NCBI RefSeq assembly: GCF_008831285.2
Contig: NC_045142.1
Location: 21,949,354-22,013,353 of the forward strand
Source: Nymphaea colorata
Lineage: Eukaryota; Streptophyta; Magnoliopsida; Nymphaeales; Nymphaeaceae
Length of the DNA stretch: 64,000 nucleotides
Reading direction: 5' to 3'
The notes beneath the pieces were generated by a model that was not told the DNA's origin, made no database searches, and was given only the letters and a program-made list of their open reading frames with translations. The position numbers and the translations under genes are program-made. Below, in pieces: positions 48,878 to 62,544 of the stretch (position 1 is the stretch's first letter; every line of letters begins with the position of its first letter).

Positions 48878-51800
48878 ACAATATCTGCGAATAGGAAAAG
48901 ATTACGAGCAAGTTGTCGAAGGGGTTGAGGAATGTTGGATGGTGAAAATAGAGCGAGACACTCCCATGGATGAAACCCCAAGTTGGGGTCCCTCGGATAA
49001 TCCTCGGCCGCCAGAGAATACTGCTTTAGTATACATCCATCGCTGATCTTGGGCGTCAGTTGTTGATGGAGTTATTAAACCAGACCTGTGCGATTTCTTC
49101 GAAGCAGCTGTAGAGCAAGGCAACGAAGGACCAGAAGTGTTGATTGACCCAGAGCTTATGAACAGATGAAATCCCCCTTTCAATACACAACCATAGCTGG
49201 CCCGTTTGGGGGAAACGCTCGACCTGGATCAGATTTCAGTTTCATCTTTGAAGCTTTAAGAGGTCAGTGGATAAATGTATAGAACACTATGTTTTCTGTC
49301 ATTTGAAATGGTTGTTTCATGGTGAGAGTCAACTGTAAAGCTAAACTGGAAGAAATTATGAGGAAAAAGGGATGGTAGGTAGGATGTAAAACTTTGATTG
49401 CTAGCCGATGGAGGCCAAGAGAAGTGATGAAGATCAAAGTGGAGCAATCTATCGAAATGTGGGTTAGACGACCACAACTACCAGTCAACCTATGGAAAGA
49501 ATACACATTCCAGAGAATTGCAAAGGCATTGAGAGGACGTTTCTTGGAGGAAGATTCGTGCACTCAAAAATGGGAAAAACTAAGGTTTGTTAGGGTCAAG
49601 ATGGAAGTTCCCCTTAGCTTCCACCCTATCCCCAAAATTACTTTGTGGGATGGAAAAGGGCTTGCAGTTCTGCAGGCAATCGTTTACGAGTCCAGGATGA
49701 CCTCTTGTGGTAGCTGCCGAGGCTCTCACCCATCCAGAAGCAAGCTGCAAGTTCAACAGGTTGACCTCAGAGGGATTGGACTAGTGTAAAAACCCATGGG
49801 ATGACGTACAAGTCCTTCAATGCCCAAGAGACCGGAGATGGGAAAATGTCCCCGCGAGTGCCTTTTGACAAAAAGGGCCACACACCAACATTGGAGTCGA
49901 ATCGAGTAAGGGAGGCATGGTCAGAAGCAATGCTTCAAACGACACTGGAGGGTAAACTTCTTTATCCAGTGAACTAGGAGCTCCCAAACATGCGCCAATC
50001 CTCAGAAGCTTTCAGCAAAAAGATAAGTGCTCCATCTCTCACTTCCAACCATTTTTCCTGCAATGGTGGGTTAGCTGTGTTGGATGGGTCCTAGACCCCT
50101 CCTCCAGACTTTGCCTTCCCGGCCAAGGCTAAGAGTAAAAGGAACAAAAGGGGATCAGGTACCAATAGGTCAACCACTCAATTGAAGGGGTTTGACTCAC
50201 AGTCCACTATGATTCCCCTAAACAACGAGGCCACCATCTCTTGGCCTTCACCTCCTGAGGAAAACTAGCAAGCAGGTATTGAAGTGGGATGGACACTTGT
50301 GACCCATAAAAGGAGGAAAAATGCTTTCAGTGGTGAAATTAACATGAGGCTAGATGAGAGGATCCAAGACCTCAAAGGTCAGCCTGCACCAAATAAAGAA
50401 AATCTTACAGCCCCAGGGGACGATTGAGCCAAATGTGAGGAATGAATGTTATCAGCTGGAATATCAAGGGGGCAGCTAGGCCTGCTGCCCGCCTTGACTT
50501 AATATCTTTGTTTCAAGCAAAGAGGCCAGCTATTGCTTTTCTATATGACTCCATGATCAAAGATGTAATGCTCGCCAATGTGGCTAGCAGAGCATTAACT
50601 ATGAGTATGCCTCTAACTCTGAATGGGATGAAGGTATTGCAAGAATAGCTTGTTTTTTGGATAGTAACAAAATCATATTGGACTCCTGGACCAAAAGACA
50701 TTGGGGTGTGATTGGGGAGTTTTTCTCCTATGTCAGAGATATGGTAGTCTCTTGGAATTGGATGACATGCTTGCCAATTTTGCTTTTCTTGTGTCATGTT
50801 TTGGAGATTTTAATGCTATCAGAGCAAAAGTGACAAAACAGGCCAACCTCCTAGCCAGCAATCCTGCAGAGACTTAAATGACTTCATCGTGGCCTGTAGA
50901 CTCAAAGAAATCAGCAACCCCACTAGTCCTTACACCTCGTCCAACCCTAGAAATGAAAACAATCTAGTCCAATGTAAACTTGACTGGTGCCTTACCAGTC
51001 TTAGCTGGGAGGACCTTTTTTCTTACAGTTGGAAGTTAACTACCAAGTATTGCCCCACGTTTGACCATAAAGCTTTGATCATGTCAATTACTAGTCAGTC
51101 CTTTCATAGCAGACCTCTGAGCCGTTTTCGTTTTGTTAGGCCTTGGCTTATGGTTCATGAGGGCAGAAACATAATTCAGCAAGAATGGCGATAACCCAGT
51201 AGAGGTTGTCCCATGCATAATCTTATAATGATGCTTAAATCAGTCGGTCAGCGACTAAAAATTTGGAACAAACTCGAAGTTAGAAACATCGGCATCAGAA
51301 TTCAATTTCTCTATGTTGAGTTGGATAGGTTAACCAAAAGTATAGAAGATAGTCAACTAGCAGATATTGCAAGAGAAAAAGATGTGAGACATGATCTTCA
51401 ACAAGCTCTAGAATGGGATGAAGTCCTCTTGAGAGACAAAGCAAAGACTCGCTGGCTACACAATGGTCTAACACCAAATTTTTTCTGTGAGTTGCCAAGA
51501 GTAGAAAAAGGAAAAACAGAATAACTAAACTCATGATAGGTGACGAGATTGTTGAAGGAGATGACACCATCAAGGAAGCAGCCACTCTCTATTTTGAATC
51601 CTTTATGAGCTCAGATTTTGCTAATGGTGAATTGTTTGAGTCTATGGTGCAGGGTAATAGAGTTTCTCATATGGAAAATCAATTCCTAAAAGCTTCGGTG
51701 ACCAAGCAGGAAATTAAAGATGTTGTATTCAGTCTGGACCGGGACAGTGCAACAGGTCCAAATGGATTCCCTAACTATTTCTTTCAAGACATGTGGGAAG

Positions 51801-54616
51801 TGGTAGGAGATGATACATGCAAAGTTGTCACCTCTTTCTTTAACTGAGGTAGATTGTGTAAGGAGGCAAATCACATCAATATCATGTTCCTTGCTAAATT
51901 TCAGGGCGCAGAAATAATTGATGACTTTAGGCCAATTGCGCTTTGCAAAACACAGTGTATAAAATAATATCAAAAGTAATGGTTGCATGCAAAGTGTCTT
52001 AGCGAGAATCATATATCCATCCCAAGGGGCTTTTTTGAAGAATATAATGATCTAGGACCGGCTTCTTCTTGCACATGATATCATGGACTGATACATAAAA
52101 GGTAAGCAGTGAGTTGCTTGCCTCAAATTGGACCTCTCTAAAGCTTATGACTGTATCTCTTGGGACTTCCTTGAGAAGAGCATGCACTTTCTCGATTGCA
52201 GTCAGGATTGGATCACCAAGGTCATGACTATCGTGAGAACCACATCATATTCCATACTTATAAATGGTCATGAAGGGAGACATTTTGGTAGTAAAAGAGG
52301 AGTTAGACAAGGGAACCTTCTATCCCCCTACCTTTCCATTATGGCAATGGAAGCAGTTTCTAGAAGTTGGAAAGGTCAAGTGATGCACAAAAAGATTGCT
52401 CTCCCGAGAGCTCCTAGAGCAATGGAGAAGATCAACTCCATTATGTTTGTTATGATGTTTTGATTTTTTGCAAAGCCACCAATCACTCATTACGAAAAAT
52501 CAAATCCTTCTTTAAGGAGATGGAAAGCACTTCAGGTCTAGAGATCAACCCCTCCAAATCTAAAATTATCTTATGTAATGTTCATGAGAGTGATCAAACT
52601 AGTTTGGTAGCAATTCTTAACTGAAAAATTACCAATTTACCCCTAAAGTATCTCAGTCTCTCCCTTCTCTTAGGTTGTCTAATGGAGGGAATTTGTAAAG
52701 AAATGACTCATAATTTTGACAAAAAACTTTCAAGTTGGAAAATAACTTCCTTCTCCTATAGTGGCAGGCTTTGTCTCATCAAGCACAACCTTTACTCTCT
52801 ACCTATTTTTTGGATGCAATCTGTGCAGCTACCTAAAGCAGTCATCCAATAGTTGGAAGCATCAATGGTCAGATTCCTATGAGCTGAAAATTAGACCGGT
52901 AATCACAAATATAGATGGAAGGTACGGAGCACTCTTTGCAGGCCTAAAGAAGAAGGCAGAGTAGGTCTCAAGAAGTTGGAGACAATGAATGTCTCCCTTC
53001 TAGCGAAGAGGTCTTCCAGCTAATCAATAGCAACTCCCTTGCATGGAATTGGTGTAAGCAAAAATATTTGGGATCAACCAAGAGTCTGTGGTCCCTAAAA
53101 AGACCATGGACTGGTTCTTACTTTTGGAAAAGTCTAGGTTGGGCTTAGTTAAAGATCAAAGACAACATTGCTTGGATAATCGAAGATGGTCAATCTGCCC
53201 TATTTTGGTTGGACAGTGGGGAGATGTTTTGCTCAAAAGCTGTATACAAGCAAATGACTATGTCACCTTCAGTAAGGACTTCCATTTCAATGTTTCTAAG
53301 GCTTGGAACAAATATATGCAGGACCCGATCAACATTCAACTTGCCATGACACAGGTTTGTGAGATCACCTTGGCAGACAATAGGAACTCACTTGGGTGGA
53401 TATCTCATCCCAATATGAAGTCATCAGCTATGTTTTATGAAGCTCTCAAGCACAAAGGCACTAAGGCACCCTGCCGAAAGTTAATTTGGAACACTTTGCC
53501 CCCCTAAGGGCTTGCTGGTTCGTCTACCTGACATGCGACGATAGGCTATTACTTTGGACTGTCTTTAGCAAAGAAGGATAACCTTAGCCCCAAAGCCCAG
53601 AATCCAACTGCCACCTCCTCATTCAATATGACGACGCCCATAAAACCTGGCAATGGATAGTTAAGAAGTTTGGCAAATCCAGAGTGCCATGTGAGGACGT
53701 AAACATAAGCTCCAATTCTGGATGAATAATCGCTTCAAGCACCATTGGATGACCAAATGTTGGTTTGTCACCTTTCATATAGTTTGCTGGCAGCTTTGGT
53801 GGGCCAGGAACAATGCCTACCATGAAGGTTGGGATGCAGATAGGACTAAGTCCCTCTATCGCATTATTTAGCAGAAATGCAAAGAGACCTATAAAGTCTT
53901 TCAATGGAATGACATGGATAAAAATCTGGTTGACCTTGGGGGGAGCCATGGTCTCATTTGTTCAAATGTAGTGGAAGATGTTGGCATCTCAGATAAGTTG
54001 TATGTCATCACCCTCATCATCAAATGCAAAAGAATAGTGGTTGGTTGCCTGCAAGGCTCATATGCTAATATTAAAGGAGCTTTGTCCCTAGAAGCATGCT
54101 ATGGTGTAGATGATGCAGAATTTAACATTCTCAAGTGGGGGAAAATTGTGCACTCCACCAGCCCGATTTCCCTTGCCATCCATTCCAACAACAAAGGATC
54201 GATCAGATGCCTCAAGTCTATTATTGAAGGTGGAAGGAACTGGCCTGAGAAATGGAGTTTTTTAGCTAACCACAGCTGCCACTAGAGGCTCAAAGATTAT
54301 ATAATTTTTTTCAACATCGGCTCTCTGGTAAGAGACTGCTCTGACTCTTTTGACAGATACTCCACAAGTTGATCCTTTTATATGCTCAATTTTGTTTTTT
54401 TGGTAAAGGCCCTATCAGGCCTTTTTTTGGCTTAGCCTCGTTTTTTTTATTACTTATGAGGGGTTGTTGTGTTTAGTAACTTTGGTTTTTTGAGCTTACT
54501 ACTTACCGATAGATGCATGGCATCGTTGTCACCCTTGTACATTTTTTTTGTCGTGTACATATGATTCCTTCTTAATAAATGGTGGGGAGCCTACCTCCTA
54601 GTGTCCCCGTCATTGG
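48878..54616 (+). mobile_element. L1-type LINE, near full length, coding regions decayed
   Basis: The element lies between perfect 18-bp direct repeats. ORF1 remnants (about 48900-50430) include WVRRPQLPVNLW and a corrupted zinc knuckle (CGSCRGSHPS) at about 49715. ORF2 starts at 50442 with MNVISWNIKGAARP (endonuclease) and continues in broken frames: DWCLTSLSWEDLFSYSW (endonuclease end), DRDSATGPNGFPNYFFQ and KLDLSKAYDCISWDFLEKS (RT), then GVRQGNLLSPYL. Near 52450 the usual FADD catalytic box is frameshifted, with one Asp changed to Tyr. A zinc-finger-like region follows at about 53400 and a possible RNase H remnant at 53914-54285. It ends at GTCCCCGTCATTGG with no A-rich tail. Confidence 0.88.
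50442..54285 (+). pseudogene. LINE ORF2 (endonuclease-RT-RNase H), broken
   Basis: At least eight open segments in changing frames cover the endonuclease, RT and C-terminal regions. Stops or shifts fall near 50646, 51194, 51524, 51847, 52460, 52964 and 53507. RT motif order and spacing are those of plant L1 elements. No segment exceeds 140 codons, so no active protein is possible. Confidence 0.85.
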
Positions 54617-54634
54617 AACTAGAAAAGCTAGTAA
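54617..54634. repeat. Right 18-bp target duplication of the LINE
   Basis: Identical to 48860-48877. Confidence 0.9.
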
Positions 54635-55240
54635 CGGAAAGTCAAGTAGCCCAAGACCAGACTCACATAGGAAATTATATAACTACTTGCAGCAATAAAA
54701 CTGTTTTTTTCTCTTATCTATATAGCTAATTAAGGATGCCAATTTTCCTTGAACGCTGGCCAGGAACTTCCCTGATTAACATCTGAATCACCTCGTTTAA
54801 AGTTTATGCGATCCATGACAAATTCAAGATGTTTGGTATCAATGCGATCTGTTTGAAATTTCTGTGATCTGATGTCAAATTTAAAGTGTTTAAAACTTAC
54901 GTAATTTGTTTAAGATTTATGTGATAATTGAGTACATTCTGCTTATTTGGTCAGCCTACTAGTTGTGGTTGTCAGAAATTTATTATGAAGTATAATAACA
55001 TCTTCTAAATTTCTTGCACTAATGAAGCGTAGCCACTATGTTTTTAAGGAATATAGTGGGATGCACTCTCTCTCTCTTCTGGCTCTTAATCAATCTAATA
55101 AGCAGGTATTGGACAGCTCTTAATCACTGTTTTGATTGGGGACAGGCTAAGGAGATCAAGATGTTGAGTGGGATTAGATCGATAAGAAGGTCATCATGAA
55201 GATTGGATCCAGGTTCGACGCTGCCGGCCTCATCCCACCA

Positions 55241-55419
55241 CAAGGACTGAGCTAGAAAATTCTGGGTAAAGGGCATTAATTATAAAATTTTTAATTTTTA
55301 AGGGGAACCACCATGTAAATGAATAAAATTTTCTTGAAATATCAATATAGAAATGAGAATTTCTTGTGGGTTTGTGTAGCCAATTGCCCGCACGGCGCCC
55401 ACACCTGCCTCCGCCCTTG
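55241..55419. mobile_element. hAT-like MITE, degenerate
   Basis: Ends CAAGGACTGAGCTA and GCCTCCGCCCTTG, with the internal GTAGCCAATTGCCCGCAC motif. No matching 8-bp flanks. Confidence 0.5.
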
Positions 55420-56140
55420 TCTCCCTGCACTGAAGGTCTTCAATATAAAATATCTCTATGAATATAGGATGGTGCACAAAATTAGTAATCTTAATTATGT
55501 TGTTAGCAGGGGTGCTCATGGTGTCCTTCATTTGGAATGTGTTACAAATAACGTTCTTCTGTATGCCCCACATTGTACTTCTTGGTTGTCCTTATTGATA
55601 CTGTATATGTAGAATATTTACTTAAATAATCTTTTTTTTTTTTCGCTGAAAGATTATTTGGTGGTGAGTCACTAAGTTCCACCTTATGATCTCCCCTTAA
55701 TGCAGCCAGTAAAATTGAATTTTTTTCCAAATGAACATCAAATTTCTGCTGAAAATACAAACACACGCTCAAGCTAGTTTCTTTTTTTTTTTTTTCCCAC
55801 GAGTTAAACTGCCTATTCTGTTTCATGTATACCCTTATTCAAGTTGTTGATTTTAACCTATTCAAACTTGAGTATGTTTTCATCCCTTGAAAGCTTAAAA
55901 TGTTTTGCTTGAAATATTTCTCTAAGGTTAGCAGTAGAGTGTGGCCCTTATTGCCGCTTGTTTCTCAATTACATCATTAATTAGAGGCATTAAAGAAGAG
56001 TTTGTCTTCTAATTAGGTGGATGATGTTTTGGATCTTTCTTGGATCATATTCACCTAGATCAATAACTTTCGACCACATAGAGATATACTCAATTTTGTC
56101 ATCATCGCTTTTCTCCCGTGAGAAAACAAACAGGTGAGAG

Positions 56141-56310
56141 CAGTGGCGGAGCCACATATAGGCTGATGTGGGCAGTTGCCCACACCAGCTTCTCAATTTT
56201 CTTTCGTTTTTACACTGAGATCGTTTAATATTTACTTTGTTATGCATGTAAGTGCCCTTTCAGGTATTAAAACTTATGAATCAATGTCCCTCCAAAAAAA
56301 TATTCTGGCT
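56141..56310. mobile_element. hAT-like MITE with 8-bp target duplication
   Basis: Perfect GGTGAGAG duplication at 56133-56140 and 56311-56318. It begins CAGTGGCGGAGCCACATATA and contains GTGGGCAGTTGCCCAC. Length 170 bp. Confidence 0.85.
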
Positions 56311-57206
56311 GGTGAGAGATTTATGGTAAGTGTGCACCCAACTTCCAAGCAATACAAGTAATGGTGCCACATCTTCAATGCTTGCACCACAATACATAAC
56401 TACAATTCGTGCATGAGATAATTCTCTTCTTGAGGTCTCCACTGCCGCGATGCATGGGCTATATAACACGGCCATTTTGCTCCAACACCGTATAGCCATA
56501 CCTAAAAGCACCAGTATAAATTGCAAATCCCTCTCTACCAGAAGCCAACACCAAGATTGGGGCAGTAGTCAACTTCTGCTTCAAGGTCTGGAAACTCAGA
56601 CAACTTGAACTTCACCTGATCTTTTGAGAGCAATGTAGTCATGAGCAAGACTATCTATGAAAACCCTTCAATAAATTTCCTATAGTCAGTGGTGGAGCTA
56701 GAAAAATTGGTTGGAGGGACACTCATTTAAAAATACTCATATTTGGTGGTATATATATATATATATACATATACACACACACAAAGGATAGATGTTTAAA
56801 GATGCCCATTTAAACAAAAAAAAAAACTGAGTATGAATTCAAGTTTTTGGAATTTTTGGAAATTGGTTTTTATATTTGGGTGACATATTCCTTTTTTGCA
56901 ATAACCTAAAAAGAAAGTGGGGAGGATTGTCATTCACTCTTCTTTTGAAGACTGTTTTTTCAAAATTGAATATTTTTCAAACCCAATTTTGATGTCACCC
57001 AAATACTCCCTTTAAAATTGCCATTTTTGAGTATCATCCAAATGCCTCATAAACCTTGTCCAACTTGTTCAGTCAACGGACTCACCCAGGCAGGTGGATG
57101 AGATTGACTTTGTGAATGGTCAAATCCTCGGCCTATAAACGACCAGGGTTGGTGAATCTCAACAATAAACTACTATTTTTCCTCAATGGCTGAACTTGTC
57201 TTTTTG

Positions 57207-57470
57207 GGCAGACTTGGTAATGGCTAAGGTATCCCTGACTCAAAAAACAAAGAGTCATCCAAGTCGTTGAGAGAAAAACAAAGAGAAAAAGGTGATTGAC
57301 ATTTTTTGTCACATAATATTAGTTCACACATTTTTTTTCCTTATTTTTCATTCAACCATCTATTATTATGATAGATCAAATGGACCATCTATTATGATAG
57401 ATCAAATGGCCCACATGAGTGAGCTGGGTGTGGTTATAGGCAGAGTCACCTTTCACTCACTCCATATATT
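57207..57470. mobile_element. MITE, 'GAGTCATCCA' family, partial
   Basis: It contains AGAGTCATCCAAGTCGTTGA, then AAAGAGAAAAAGG and TAATATTAGT, then a right part GAGCTGGGTGTGG..AGAGTCACC. It matches 59107-59332. A 30-bp unit around CCATCTATTATGATAGATC is duplicated inside it. Confidence 0.55.
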
Positions 57471-58884
57471 AATGATAAAAACTGAACATCAGAAAATTGA
57501 TTGTTTAAATTCTTTCACGCTATCCAACCATATATATGTGATCTTAAGAATGTTTCAATGAGAAATATATATTAAGTTGGTCATTTTTTTGGTGAAGTAA
57601 TGTTTCTATAATAATAGAAAAATCAACGTCTCTTATGTACATCAAAATTTTACTAATATAAAAATCTATATTTTTTACATAAACAACTTGAATGAAGACT
57701 TGTTTTATGTTGATTAGTGTTTATAAACATTCTAAATTTTGCATATTTTGTTTAAAATATAATTTAGCAATGATTTAAGGGTTCTGGTTTTTACCCATGT
57801 CCCAAGTGATCTCAGATGTAATTTTCCTCTCTCCCTGTCTCTCCCACTCTAATATATATATATATATATTAGCCAATGGCACAATTTACAACTCAATAGC
57901 CAAGATCATTATTGATGGTTTTGTCACCAAAGTGTTTTGCTCATGTATGAATGATTGAAACCTGTCAAATGCGGATGTTGCAAGATGACTAAAAATTAAG
58001 AATATATCAGTAAAAGATAGTTACTACATGGATATTAACAATGACTTTTTTGGTGTAGTAATGTTTTTTAGTGTTTTTAGGCCTTACTAATAGTTTATGG
58101 TACTTCCAATATAGATTTTAAATTTCTTAACCATTCAGCGACATTCATCATTCGACATATTAGACATTTTTAGGAATGAATTCTGCAACTTAGGGCTTTG
58201 TTTTCCCCTTTCATTATCTCATTCTCAACTAATCTCTCTCTCTCTCTCTCTACTTTTTTTTCCTGCTTGTCGTTTGTGCTTAATGAAGAGAGCACCCGCG
58301 AAGGGCTGAGGTCCTTCGGCCATACGAATCCAGCGTAGACTAGTCGAGTTCAAGCTCCGATACAGTCTATGAGTTGTGGTTGAGATCGACTTGGCTCGCA
58401 TGCAGCCCTAGTACCAAAAATCACTGCAAAAGTTCAGCCCTAAATCCAGAACTTCTAAAAGACAACCTTTCAGGATTACTGATCTAGGTGCATCAGATCT
58501 AGATGATTGGCTAATTGAAGATGGGAATATTTGAGTGGATCTCAGTGCCTTCTTCCTCACACTTTTGGAACAATGCAGAGAGACCCACCACAAAGAAAAA
58601 GTGCTCCTGGGGACCGTAAAAGATGCTTTGAGAAGTAGCTCTCATGACTAAGAGACAAGTCAAATTAAGAAGATTTCCCTTTCTTCATAGAACAACTCAA
58701 CAAATAGATTGGCATCTTGTTGAATTTCTCAAGTGATTTGAAGATGGCAGCTTCGATCTTTGAATGACTGATATCTATCATCTTTGTCTCATTTGTTTCA
58801 TGTGTTCTTGAATTCTAGCTAGCTGCCCAAGATTCATTGGTTGATTTAAATGGTCAGCCAACTTCACCAGCAAATCCAACCACC

Positions 58885-59595
58885 TCGATGAATATTGCTG
58901 GAGGTTTCAAACTACAAAAGTGACAAGAATCTTGAAAATTTTGATATGTAGGTTGGACTTTGTATGAGTGTTAGCGTCCGTTGTCTTAATTTTCTCCATC
59001 GATAAAGTTCAATTCAGGCATGAATTTTCTTTTTTTTTCACTTATTTACATAAGTTTCAAATAATTTGCATTCACATATTGGCTACACAATAAACCATTG
59101 AGCGAATGAACGATGACTCTAGTTATTTGGAGTCATCCAGCCATCTAACAAGGTCATCTATCTAAAACAGATGGATAGTTGAAAGAAAAATAAAGAGAAA
59201 AAGACGTAAACTAATATTAGATAATAAAACCGTCCATCACCTTTTTCAACTTATTTTCTCTTAACAGTCAATCAGGTTGAATGAGATGGTACATATTAGA
59301 TGGCTGGGTGACTATAAAAAATTAGAGTCATCATTCAATTTTCCTATAGAGAGAGAGAGAGAGGAAATTATATCTTAGATGAATATTGCCGAAGGTTCCA
59401 ATCTAAGGATTCATGAAAATTTAATATCTAGGTTGGATTTTGTATGAGTGTTAACATCAGTTGTCTTAATTTTGTCCACCGATCAAGTTCAATTCAGGCA
59501 TGAATTTTCGTGTTTTCACTTATTTATATATTTTCAAATAATTTGCGTTCATATATGCATTCAACTACTGGATTGGCTACACAATAAACAATCAG
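58885..59595. repeat. Duplicated segment of about 220 bp with a MITE between the copies
   Basis: Copies at about 58885-59100 and 59372-59595 share 'gatgaatattgc', GTTCAATTCAGGCATGAATT and GGCTACACAATAAAC in the same order and orientation. The MITE at 59107-59332 lies between them. Confidence 0.7.
59107..59332. mobile_element. MITE, 'GAGTCATCCA' family, with inverted ends of about 37 bp
   Basis: The left end GATGACTCTAGTTATTTGGA continuing to CAGCCATCTAA is inverted at the right end (TTAGATGGCTGGGTGAC to TTAGAGTCATCATT). No coding capacity. Confidence 0.75.
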
Positions 59596-59627
59596 GTTAA
59601 AATGCATACATATGTATGTAAAGAAAT

Positions 59628-59853
59628 TGGTAGAAACCTGACCGTTAGGTCATAAGCAAAAAGTCAGATAATTTAAATGTGATCTTTATAAAAACACGAT
59701 TAAAACTCAAAACAATAATCAACTTAATATATATTTTACATCAACCTATCTTTAAGATGATATTAGCAAGGTTATACTTAAAAAAAAAAAAACTTTAAAT
59801 ATCATATTTGATGGGTCTCTGTTTTTCCATGACCTATTGGTCTGGTTTCTACC

Positions 59854-59856
<3 letters not shown>
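59628..59856. mobile_element. MITE with TTGGTAGAAACC ends
   Basis: The left end TTGGTAGAAACCTGACCG and right end GGTCTGGTTTCTACCAA form an inverted repeat, with TAGGTCAT inside both. It abuts the (TA)n tract at 59857. A related single end occurs at 61000-61035. Confidence 0.65.

Positions 59857-59918
<62 letters not shown>
59857..59918. repeat. (TA)n microsatellite, about 62 bp
   Basis: Uninterrupted TA dinucleotides. Confidence 0.95.
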
Positions 59919-59921
<3 letters not shown>

Positions 59922-60337
59922 GTTCAGTTTTAAAATAGTGATACCAAATTGGTGTGGGTTTGAACTTTCAAATAATGTCAGTTGGAGTTTAGTTTGAATT
60001 CTTAGGGAAAAAAAAGAAAAAGATCAGTGATTAGACATATGTCGGTGCGCCCGAAACATCTTGTAAGATATTATAATAGTACTTAACGGAGGAGTTGTCC
60101 TAACATGGAAAACGCCTCACGACTGGTATGAACGCTTCTAAACCACTCTCTTAAAAGCCCCTGGTTTGGAAGGATGTGCCCCTGAGTGTTGTTGAACCTT
60201 ATTATTTTCTCCCTTTTCAGGTTCCGAGTCAATTTGACCGGTGCACGACACTCCTCATTTCCCACGGTCTATCCCACACCGCGGTAGGTGAGTGAGCCCT
60301 ACACGGCATCATGTCTTACCTTCCTTCCAATTACTTG

Positions 60338-60370
<33 letters not shown>

Positions 60371-61419
60371 ATTTGAGATCTGAGGTGATCATCATCCACG
60401 TTTTAAATCTATAAATTTAAGGTCACCCTCGTGACGTTAAATCGATAGTTAAATAACATGTAACATAGATTTAAAATTCATGTTTAAACTGAATTAAGTC
60501 TAACACTCATGTTTTTATACAGCCTCGAAAGTGTGATATGCAACATTAAAGTGGCATGCTTATTTGAAATTATTTCTGTTACTCATCTTTTTTTATAAAT
60601 GGTTGAGAATTTGTTTTGCTCTCAACTGTCCATCTTAAAGAGGACCCAAATGATTCTTTGTTCCTATACTTCAAACCCAAGCACAAAAACTAAACTTCTT
60701 AAGTTCACGTTAGAAAATATTTTAAACAATCTATTAACATTTTAGTGTGGTTATAAATGCTAATTCAACACAGGACATATCTTAGCTCCAATTGTTTTTA
60801 AGGGAAATCATTGACTTTTATACCATAAAATTTTGAAGCCATAAGAGCCTTTCATTTTTTGTTGACTATAAAAGCATGTTAAACTCAAAAAATGACCACA
60901 TTTGTATATGGTTCTGATCAAAACATTCATAAAATCATATGAATATTGTTAATTTAGGGGAAAAAAGTACTTCGAAAACCAATTTTGACTGGTCTGGTTT
61001 TTGTCTTTGACCTACTGGTCAGAAATCTACCAATTAATATATATTTTTTTATTTGTTTGTCTTCATTGTTCATTAGATGCAAAATGTGTGAATATATGCT
61101 AACAATATGAAATCTCATGCTGAAATTGAAAATTCATCCAGTAAATATCATGACAGCAAATATTGAAAAACTCAAACGATCTCCAACCTGCATACTAATT
61201 TTCGTGGTTTTTTTGTCAATTTTATGGAATGTTTCGGAGAAGTCTTTGATGGTTTTTGTTATTTTTATCATTTTGAACATTGTGATGATTGGATGAGTTG
61301 AAGAAGTTAGACAACCATTCAAACCAACGAATCTTGGACGACAAGATTCGTTGGTAAAAGATTATGGTGCAAGTTCTGAGATGAGCTCAAAAACTCCAAG
61401 GATGATACAAGTTCTCACA

Positions 61420-61880
61420 ATCTATTAGCGAAAAGCAGTGCCAAACAGGAGAGAATGTGGTGCGAGGAATGCAATGACCGCAGCATGACAAAATAAGGTA
61501 GAAAAGCATTCAGCAACTAAGTTAAAAAGCAATAGCACAGGCGGACAACCTTGACGGAAGTTGCGATCGAGAGAGAAGAATTTACGACATATTCCATTGA
61601 AGGAGACCCCAAATTGGGCTCCAGTAACAAGCAAAAGGATCTACTGTCGAAACGACATACCAAAAGAAACACGGGTGAGGAGGTCAGGTAGGAACTCCCA
61701 ACTAACCGAATCAAAAGTTGTCGAAGTATCCAACTTAAAACTGAAGGAGGGAAGGCACAACACAGATGATAGAGTGAGTGAACAACCTTATTGGTTAGGA
61801 CAACAACATGCAAACGTTGATCCTTGATAATTGCAAGATGAAAAGCAATTTAACGATAATCTTATAGGGTGCCTAACATA
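61420..61880 (-). mobile_element. LINE reverse-transcriptase remnant
   Basis: On the minus strand, segments in changing frames read FDSVSWEFLPDLL, VTGAQFGVSFNG and RQGCPPVLLLFNLVAECF. These are the plant L1 RT blocks (DFxKAYDxV..WxFL, RQGxPLSPxLFNLVAE) in the right order. An upstream block, IKDQRLHVVVLTNKVVHSL, corresponds to the 'IxDxxLxANE' region. Stops interrupt it. It is separate from the LINE at 48878. Confidence 0.75.
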
Positions 61881-62319
61881 GAACAAACAAGATAAAAAAG
61901 ATAAACGTTGGTAAAAGAAATGGATAGGAAGTCCGGTGAGTGGTGCAAAGCCACAAGTTATCGTCCCTAATTTACTTTAGAAATTGATCAACAAAATGGC
62001 ATTTCTGCTTGTTGAGTTGTACTCTGTCTTGTGCTAAGAGGGAATCTTCTTTTATTTCTCTTAGTTGATGAGCTATTTCTCAAGCATCTTCTATCGTCTA
62101 AAAAATTGATATTATATATATATAATCGAACTGCTACATTTATGATGAAATAACTATTTTTTATTTTACGTTGCTAAATATTGTTGCAAAAGGTGCATTT
62201 GTCGCCACCAATTATTTTGCCATGGTTTTTGACAGCAGAATGCATGTTTTGCCATGGCTTTCAATAACACAAAATAGAAAATAACCCTCTAACACACAGA
62301 CACATACATGTATAAGAAA

Positions 62320-62544
62320 ATTGACTGGTGATTCTATTTTCAAAATCAACCAGCCATTTAATTTAGACTATTTGATTCATCACCATAGATGGTTAAAACG
62401 ATAGATGGTTAAAAGAAAAACAAAGAGATCATCTAATATTAGTCAACACCTTCTTTCTTTATACTCACTGTACTTTTCTCAATTATCCATCTATTCCAGA
62501 AAAATGGCAAATAGATGACTCTAGTTAAATGATTATCATTCGTC

